Part shown: in pieces, positions 58,891 through 64,000 of the stretch | Position numbering within the stretch: position 1 is the first letter of the stretch | How the letters are laid out: each line of letters starts with the position of its first letter | Source: Anastrepha obliqua | Taxonomy: Eukaryota; Arthropoda; Insecta; Diptera; Tephritidae | Direction of reading: 5' to 3' | Assembly: GCF_027943255.1 (NCBI RefSeq) | Contig: NC_072896.1 | Span: 66,792,501-66,856,500 of the forward strand | Length of the DNA: 64,000 bases | The notes under the pieces: generated by a model | Told to the model about the DNA's origin: nothing | Database searches by the model: none | Seen by the model: only the letters and a program-made list of their open reading frames with translations | Position numbers and translations under genes: made by a program

Positions 58891-59000
58891 ATTATATAAT
58901 AATATATTATGAGAATTTTATCGAAAGCTTTTGAAAAATCTGTATAAATACAATCTAGAAACTCGAAACTGTGGTTCGTCCGGAAACAGAACTATGTTGG
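58891..59000 (-). pseudogene. LINE reverse transcriptase fragment (block 3), other family
   Basis: Minus strand at about 58985-58910: FRTNHSFEFLDCIYTDFSKA then FDKILI. xxDxIYTDFSKAFDKI is block 3, with the first catalytic Asp, of Jockey/CR1-like RTs. It is separated from the block 2 piece at 58800-58885 by a palindromic AT stretch (ATTATATAATAATATATTAT), and the order is reversed relative to any RT. Confidence 0.6.
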
Positions 59001-60394
59001 TTAGATGAAATTAAACTTTTGGTTCCATTATTATTTAATTCCTAAAATGCAAAGGAACCTTCACGAAAAATAAATTTGTCTATGCTGAAAAAGTGAAGCG
59101 TTTTCGTTTCGTGGCCTATGTAAACTACATGGAAGGTCTGATGGTGAGAACTGAATAAAGTTTAATAGAAGAATCCTTCGAAATAATTTCTTGTTTAATT
59201 TCACAACGTCGGTAAGGGATAAATAGTGACAGAAAAAGGAGTTTTGCTGCTTTACGTTTTATATTCTGTGTATGTGTGATTCACTACACACATATACATA
59301 TATGCGTGTGCACTTGTATAAGTAGATTAAATGAAGTCATATTGCTGCTGCTTATTTTGTGTTTTTTTTATACTGATTTGGCAGCGCTTTTACTGTTGAC
59401 ATATATACGTACATTAAAATGAAAATAAAGCCAACCATTCCACTTGGTTGAATGGGCGTCTATAATACCGCATACATACATATATACTCTACCATGCACC
59501 TGTCTTGCCTTTGCTACGCAATCAGCTCAGTCTACTATTTACCACTTTTGTGTCTGTTCACGAACAATGATAAACGGGTTTTCTATGAGCGAGCGTTGCT
59601 TAGAGTACTAAATGCATGTCTATGTGTGCGTCTATATATGAACCATAGCGCTCATAAATTCAGTTGGTCTCCGCTTTTTAATATTTTTTTTTTTTTTGGT
59701 TTTTCACTTGTGCGCAAAGTAATGTGAGCTTTATTTAGGTGAAAACTAACGTCGGGCTGACTGAACAGAAAAACAACCACATTTATGCGGCTGGCGACTG
59801 CTACCTGAGTAGATGAGTATTCATAAATTTAGACTAAAAAAATATTTAATTTTTCAGTAGTTGAAAGCAAGATTTGAAATGAATAGCTTTATTTTTGCGA
59901 AATAAAAAGTTTGACTATTTCAGGGAGCACCATGGCGAATAAATTACATTTCTCGCTCATTTAGAAAAAATAGAATTTAATATGCGATTTTTTCGTGGAA
60001 AAGTAACATTATTCTTATTAATGTTTATTCTTGTTTGCATACCGCAGCTTGGCTACTCTGTCAAAAAGTATTACGACTTACTTATTTATGAACAACGCAC
60101 AAAAGTGATCGAAACGCATTTTCTTTACGTAACGAATGGCCTATACTTTTTAATATGGATATAAATGCACTTTATAAATTATATACAGCCAGACCTATGC
60201 CAAAATTTCATGGAAAATTTTCATATGCACATTAGGGTCGAGTAAATTTTTTTTAATCGCTTTTGGCAATCCTGCAGAAATTTGGATTTCTATAACAAAA
60301 ATTTTGGAATCCATTAATTTTAGGAATTTTAAAAATCAAAAACTTTCTAAGCTCAACTCTTTTAGTTCGAAAATATGCATGCACTTATACATAT
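59001..60394. other. Noncoding, with one small open frame listed separately
   Basis: Contains CACACATATACATATATGCG at 59287-59306 and an uninterrupted T run near 59688-59698. No repeat family recognised. Confidence 0.45.
59982..60164 (+). CDS. Hypothetical small secreted-type peptide (60 codons)
   Basis: ATG 59982 gives MRFFRGKVTLFLLMFILVCI then PQLGYS and VKKYYDLLIYEQRTKVIETH, ending FLIWI and TAA. The first 26 residues have the shape of a signal peptide: basic start, hydrophobic core VTLFLLMFILVCI and a small-residue cleavage region near GYS. The remaining 34 residues have no cysteines and no family I recognise. AT-rich DNA can mimic hydrophobic N-termini, so chance is a serious alternative. 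Confidence 0.2.
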   Translation: MRFFRGKVTLFLLMFILVCIPQLGYSVKKYYDLLIYEQRTKVIETHFLYVTNGLYFLIWI

Positions 60395-60670
60395 TCTTGT
60401 TGTTGTAGCAGTTTACAGAGCCAGTGCGATGTAGTATCCGCTCGTCAAGGATTGTCATCGTCCAACTCATTTAAAAATAAGCCTTCGACAGGTTGGATCC
60501 AGAGGGAGAGGGATGTTAGGAGAGTGGGTTAGAGAGATCATGTGAATGTAGTAGAGAGATCCTAGGGTAGTATAAATTGCCCAATTGCATGGCACCCTCG
60601 TTGTGAGGTTGTTGCAGGAAGGCAACAGGAAACATCCTTTTGACTGGTCTGGAGCTTTACACACACTTAT
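60395..60670. repeat. Possible dispersed repeat beginning TTGTTGTTGTAGCAG
   Basis: Starts TTGTTGTTGTAGCAGTTTAC, a word that also occurs on the minus strand at 30995-31012 (TTGTTGTTGTAGCAACATA). It continues through GAGGTTGTTGCAGGAAGGCA, whose 15-base core TTGCAGGAAGGCAAC also appears near 18068. Sharing of both words with other sites suggests repeat origin. Limits are uncertain. Confidence 0.3.
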
Positions 60671-60799
60671 ATTCACCTTTGGTTGTTTACGTGCTGAGAC
60701 TGATCTTAAAGTATTTAGTTTGATTTCATTGGGCTGGTTGCACTTCAAATTTTACCAGCGTTGCACTCATCTATTTTTCAGTTAGTACTAACCTCAAAA

Positions 60800-61250
60800 A
60801 GACAGCTGTTAAAATTTCCTGATGTCCAAATGAGGCGGTAACACCAGAAAACATTAAAAAAATCCACAAAATCGTTTTGATTGATCGAAAAGTGAAGTTG
60901 CGTGAGTAAAATGACGCCGTAAAGATGTGAAAAGAATGTGTTAGCTTTATATTGCATGAGTGGACCAAAAACAAGAATGTGTTGATGATAGCAAAACAAT
61001 GGCGAAACTACATGAATTGAACTTTGAATTGCTCCGACATCCACGGTATTTGCCAGATTTAGCTCCTAGTGATTACTGGCTGTTTGCAGACCTAATGAAA
61101 TGCTCGCCGGTAAAATATTTCGCTCAAATGAAGAGGTTCTCGCTGAAACTGAAACATATTTTGAGGCAAAGTGGTATTGAAAAGTTAGGTCGGCGCTGGA
61201 ATGATTACGTGTTCTTGATGGAAATTTCGTTGATGAATACAGCTAAAAAC
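60800..61250 (+). pseudogene. Irritans-like mariner transposase relic, internally deleted
   Basis: About 60825-60950 reads, with stops, RPNEAV, PENIKKIHKIVLIDRKVKLR, and KECVSFILHE, the second helix-turn-helix region of irritans-type mariners (TPENIKKIHKIVLxDRKxKLxEIA). The middle, with the first two catalytic Asp residues, is gone. From about 60970 the frame gives DDSKTMAKLHELNFELLRHP, YLPDLAPSDYWLFADLMK (third Asp; SPDLAPSD expected) and GIEKLGRRWNDYVFL. It stops near 61250 and I see no clear inverted repeats. Confidence 0.75.
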
Positions 61251-61294
61251 GATTTTTCTTTGTTAGCCCCGGGACTTTTCAGCCATTCTTCTTC

Positions 61295-62045
61295 TTAATT
61301 GGCGCTTTCGCGATTTTGGCCGAGTTTAACAAAGCGCGCCAGTCGTTTCTTTCTCGCGCTAACCGGCGCCAGTTGGACACACCAAGTGAAGCCAAGTCCT
61401 TCTCCACCAAGTACGATTTTTATGTCGTGGCGGGGGCAGCGCTCATAGGAACGTTCCAGGAGCTCACAGAAAGAATCTTTGGTCGCATCGTCCTTCTCTT
61501 CCGTCGGGGCGTGGGCGCAAATTAGCGATATGTTAAAAAAACGGACTTTGATGCGGATTGTTGCGAGACGCTCGTCCACCGGAGTGAACGACAGTACTTG
61601 GCGACAAAGTCGCTCTCCCACAACAAATCCGACACCGAATTTGCGCTCCTTTACATGGCACCTGTAGTAGACGTCGCAAGGTCCTATGGTTCTCTTTCCT
61701 TGCCCCGTCCATCGCATCTCTTGGATGGCAGTGATGCCAGCCTTTACTCTCACGTCATCAGTATAGGGAGGTCTCATCCGAGGCGTTTTTAAAGTTTTCA
61801 TTCGGGGGGATTTTTAAGTGGCGGGTCCCAAACTCAACACACAACCAGCTATCCTGGAATGTTTCGCCTTCTAACTTTAGCTCACTCCCGAACGGGTGTT
61901 CGGAAGCTACCCAGAGGATACGTGGGCTAATCCCGGACGTTGTGAGCTGCTTGAACCATATGCAGAAGAATCGTCCTGGCCATTCCCAAGTGAATGGCGA
62001 TCAGTAACTCTCCCCACTTGCGTGGACTTCTACACATGGAACCAT
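61295..62045 (-). pseudogene. RTE-like LINE endonuclease fragment
   Basis: Minus strand. From about 61900 leftwards: ELKLEGETFQDSWLCVEFGT, HLKIPPNENFKNASDETSLY, then in the frame from 61801 KAGITAIQEMRWTGQGKRTI (catalytic Glu in QEMRW), GPCDVYYRCHVKERKFGVGF, VVGERLCRQVLSFTPVDERL, ATIRIKVRFFNISLICAHAP, TEEKDDATKDSFCELLERSY and HDIKIVLGGEGLGF. The next box should be GDFNAKVG; here it reads GGEGLGF, so Asp and Asn are lost and the domain ends. The RT is absent. It probably belongs with the RTE-like pieces at 37780 and 42385. Confidence 0.75.
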
Positions 62046-63232
62046 CCTCCAAGATCTATACACTTTTGCATGCGTTTAAACCAATTGTCGAAGCACTTTT
62101 GCCACTCTGAATGAGGTACCTCCAAAACATGCATTCTGAATGCATTTGAATGCCGCAACCGCTTCTTCAGGTGTCGAAAAACGTTGACCTCTTAGTTTGT
62201 TTTTTACGTACGGGAATAAAAAGAAGTCATTCGGTGCCAAGTCAGGACTATACGGCGGATGACCCATTAAATCGATGTTTTGGGTTCTCAAAAATGCAGT
62301 TGTTTGAGCCGATGTGTGAGAGCTCGCATTGTCCTGGTGAAGAGTGATCCGTCTGTGGCGATTGCTTTTCCTAATTTCTTGGAAGACAACTGGCAAACAA
62401 ATGGTTGTGTACCACTCAGAATTTACTGTTCTGCGTTGTTCTAGTAGTACGGTTGCGACATGTCCAGTTTTTCCATGCTTCGTGCGCGAACAACTTTTGT
62501 TGGATTTGGCTCATCTTGAAACACCCATACAGTCGACTGGTGTTTACTTTCGGGCTCATACGCGTAAATTGATGATTCATCACCTGTCACGATGTCATAG
62601 ACGTGTTTCGAAGCCCCGCGATCGTATTTGAGCATTTCCTTCGACCAATCAACACGAGCCTTTCTTTTGAGCGATTGACAAATTGTGTGGGATCCAACGC
62701 GAACAAATTTTTTTGACAATCAAATGTATTGCATAAACATTGAATGTGTGCTGGTCCCACTAATGCCTAAGATTGTCTCAATCTCACGATAGGTCACATG
62801 ACGATCTTGCAATATCAGTTCGCGCACAGCATCAATGGTTTTCGGAACAACAACTGATTTTGGACGACCTTCACGAAATTCGTCTTGGAGTGAACTACGA
62901 CCACGATTGAATTCACCATACCATCGATAAACACTGGTCCTTGATGGAGCTTCATCGCCAAAAAATGAATGAAGTTCATCCATGCAATGTTGCTGAGTTA
63001 ATCCACGTCGAAAGTTGTAAAAAATAATCGCACGAAAATGTTCACGATTTAATTCCATTTTTGGACCAAGATGAATCTTTTAAGTTACTGTAAACAACAC
63101 AAATAGCGCTGGTATTTCAAAACGTTCTGAGTACGTAAAAGCCAAAAAATGTCAAACTTTGCGATACAGCTGTCAGTTGCCAGATTGCAACACCAGGGTT
63201 GCCAAATCCCGAAATATAAAAGGCACCCCTCG
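62046..63232 (-). mobile_element. Mariner element, copy 2 (3'-truncated, internally deleted)
   Basis: Same family and strand as 51474-52781. The transposase 5' end and its inverted repeat (reverse-complemented CGAGGGGTGCCTTTTATATT) are intact, ending at 63232 beside TA (63233-63234). The other end stops at about 62046 inside the C-terminal coding region (CTCCAAGATCTATACAC), abutting the RTE-like endonuclease, so the second inverted repeat is missing. A deletion near 62476 removes about 28 bases (joining KxGH to RARTKV positions), and there are small indels near 62627 and 62735. The last two Asp boxes (LHQDNASSH, SPDLAPNDFFLF) and GDES are present but split over three frames. Confidence 0.9.
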
Positions 63233-63322
63233 TATTGTAATGCCATTTGATGAAATGCTTTGACAGAGAGCGAGTCCATGCAAAGCGATCAAAACCAGTG
63301 CAAAGATAGAAGCGCCACTCTG

Positions 63323-63547
63323 CATCGGGTGTTTTTTTAGCTGCTTGTAAACTATCGATATCGATAACTACTGTTTGACAGCTGAAACTAGTAAAATGTG
63401 TTGACTTTTTGGTTCAGTAATCGTTTTATGCTAGAACAAAGCTTGCAAATTGTGGAAATTTTTATATGGAAAAAATTTATTCTTCGCGTGTTTCTGTTTT
63501 ATTATATGCGTTTAAGTCCTCAAGCTCTTAAAAAAAAACACCCGATA
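63323..63547 (+). mobile_element. TATCGATA dispersed element, copy 3, with terminal inverted repeats
   Basis: About 225 bp. Left end ATCGGGTGTTTTTTTAGCTG; right end reverse-complemented ATCGGGTGTTTTTTTTTAAG, so both ends share ATCGGGTGTTTTTTT. Inside are TATCGATATCGATA (63353-63366), TTTGACAGCTGAAA (CAGCTG 63379-63384) and GCAAATTGTGGAAATTT, all in the order seen in copy 1. I find no clear target duplication. Size and ends fit a MITE, here carrying promoter-type motifs. Confidence 0.55.
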
Positions 63548-64000
63548 CCTTAGTAAGTAGGCGTACCGTATTTTTAACTGATTCGCTGTACGTGTTTTAG
63601 TATATCTCAAAAAGTTAAGGAAATCCCACTGTGAATCTTTCTAGGGTTAGGGTTAGGTTAGGGGAAGAAATTTACAAAAAATGAGAATACAAAATGCTCA
63701 CAACAACTTAAAAAATTTTTCCCACAACATTTTTTTTTAATGTACATATATTTGTATTGTGGTTGTGTTGCTGTTGTAATAAGAATGTCGTGAAAACCCT
63801 GAAACCGTAAAAGTCCAAAAAAATGTGCATCCCTACTAGGAATAGAGGGAGAAAATAGAAAACGCACTAAATGCTTGAGTTAAATTTTTAATAGGCAGCC
63901 AATGCAGTTATCGAATAACCATAAAAAGGAAGAATGGAAAAAACTTCATACGCAGTAAAAAAATCAGACGCCTCGTTTTTTCAGGATATCTTGTTATGCT
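63548..64000. other. Noncoding
   Basis: AT-rich. TAGGGTTAGGGTTAGGTTAG at 63642-63661 is a short telomere-like word without further copies. Confidence 0.45.

Noticed and set aside
63642..63661. TAGGGTTAGGGTTAGGTTAG as an interstitial telomere repeat
   Set aside because: Only two and a half units, with no array; flies do not use this repeat at telomeres. Chance is enough.

Overview
This window is animal nuclear DNA, AT-rich and almost entirely repetitive. The mixture of many mariner/Tc1-type transposons, insect-type non-LTR retrotransposons (LINEs), a BEL/Pao integrase remnant and a tRNA-derived SINE points to an insect. A higher fly such as a tephritid fruit fly is most plausible. That placement is inferred from the transposon families; no host gene confirms it, and I found no convincing exon of a host protein-coding gene.

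Layout. 1-10 kb: a broken DD41D-type transposase at the left edge, then internally deleted mariner derivatives at 3020-3533, 5230-5978 and 8027-8779, a reverse transcriptase linker fragment near 6.5 kb, and a pogo/Tigger-like non-autonomous element at 9274-9879. 10.7-13.9 kb: an I/LOA-like LINE that keeps ORF1, endonuclease and RNase H parts but has lost its reverse transcriptase core. 16.8-18.0 kb: a BEL/Pao integrase relic on the minus strand. 18.55-20.16 kb: a mariner with one internal stop lying against a tRNA-derived SINE. 23 kb: first copy of a short dispersed element built round TATCGATATCGATA and a CAGCTG box. 24-26 kb: two LINE fragments on opposite strands. 31.5-33.3 kb: a complete Tc1-like element that jumped into a second copy of the TATCGATA element. 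37.8-40.8 kb: an RTE-like fragment, a nearly intact DD41D element with inverted repeats of about 53 bp, and a maT-like deletion derivative. 44.4-47.0 kb: a MITE flanked by TTAA, a full-length mariner, and a mariner N-terminal fragment. 50.0-55.6 kb: a CR1/Jockey-like LINE split between ORF1 and ORF2 by a full-length, nearly intact mariner. 55.6-59.0 kb: more LINE debris. 60.8-63.2 kb: an irritans-like mariner relic, an RTE-like endonuclease, and a second young copy of the 51.5 kb mariner. 63.3 kb: third copy of the TATCGATA element, here with terminal inverted repeats.

No operon or pathway is present. The genes are parts of selfish elements, nearly all broken. DNA elements needed a transposase, often from elsewhere, acting on their inverted repeats. 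LINEs needed ORF1 plus endonuclease and reverse transcriptase, and the SINE borrowed a LINE's machinery. Nested insertions give a relative timeline: the TATCGATA repeat is older than the Tc1-like element, and the CR1-like LINE is older than the 51.5 kb mariner.

The strongest candidate for something undescribed is the three-copy TATCGATATCGATA/CAGCTG element. It carries sequence types known from fly housekeeping promoters and boundaries, and one copy lies just upstream of a 57-codon open frame. All boundaries and identities were read by eye; no database search was possible.
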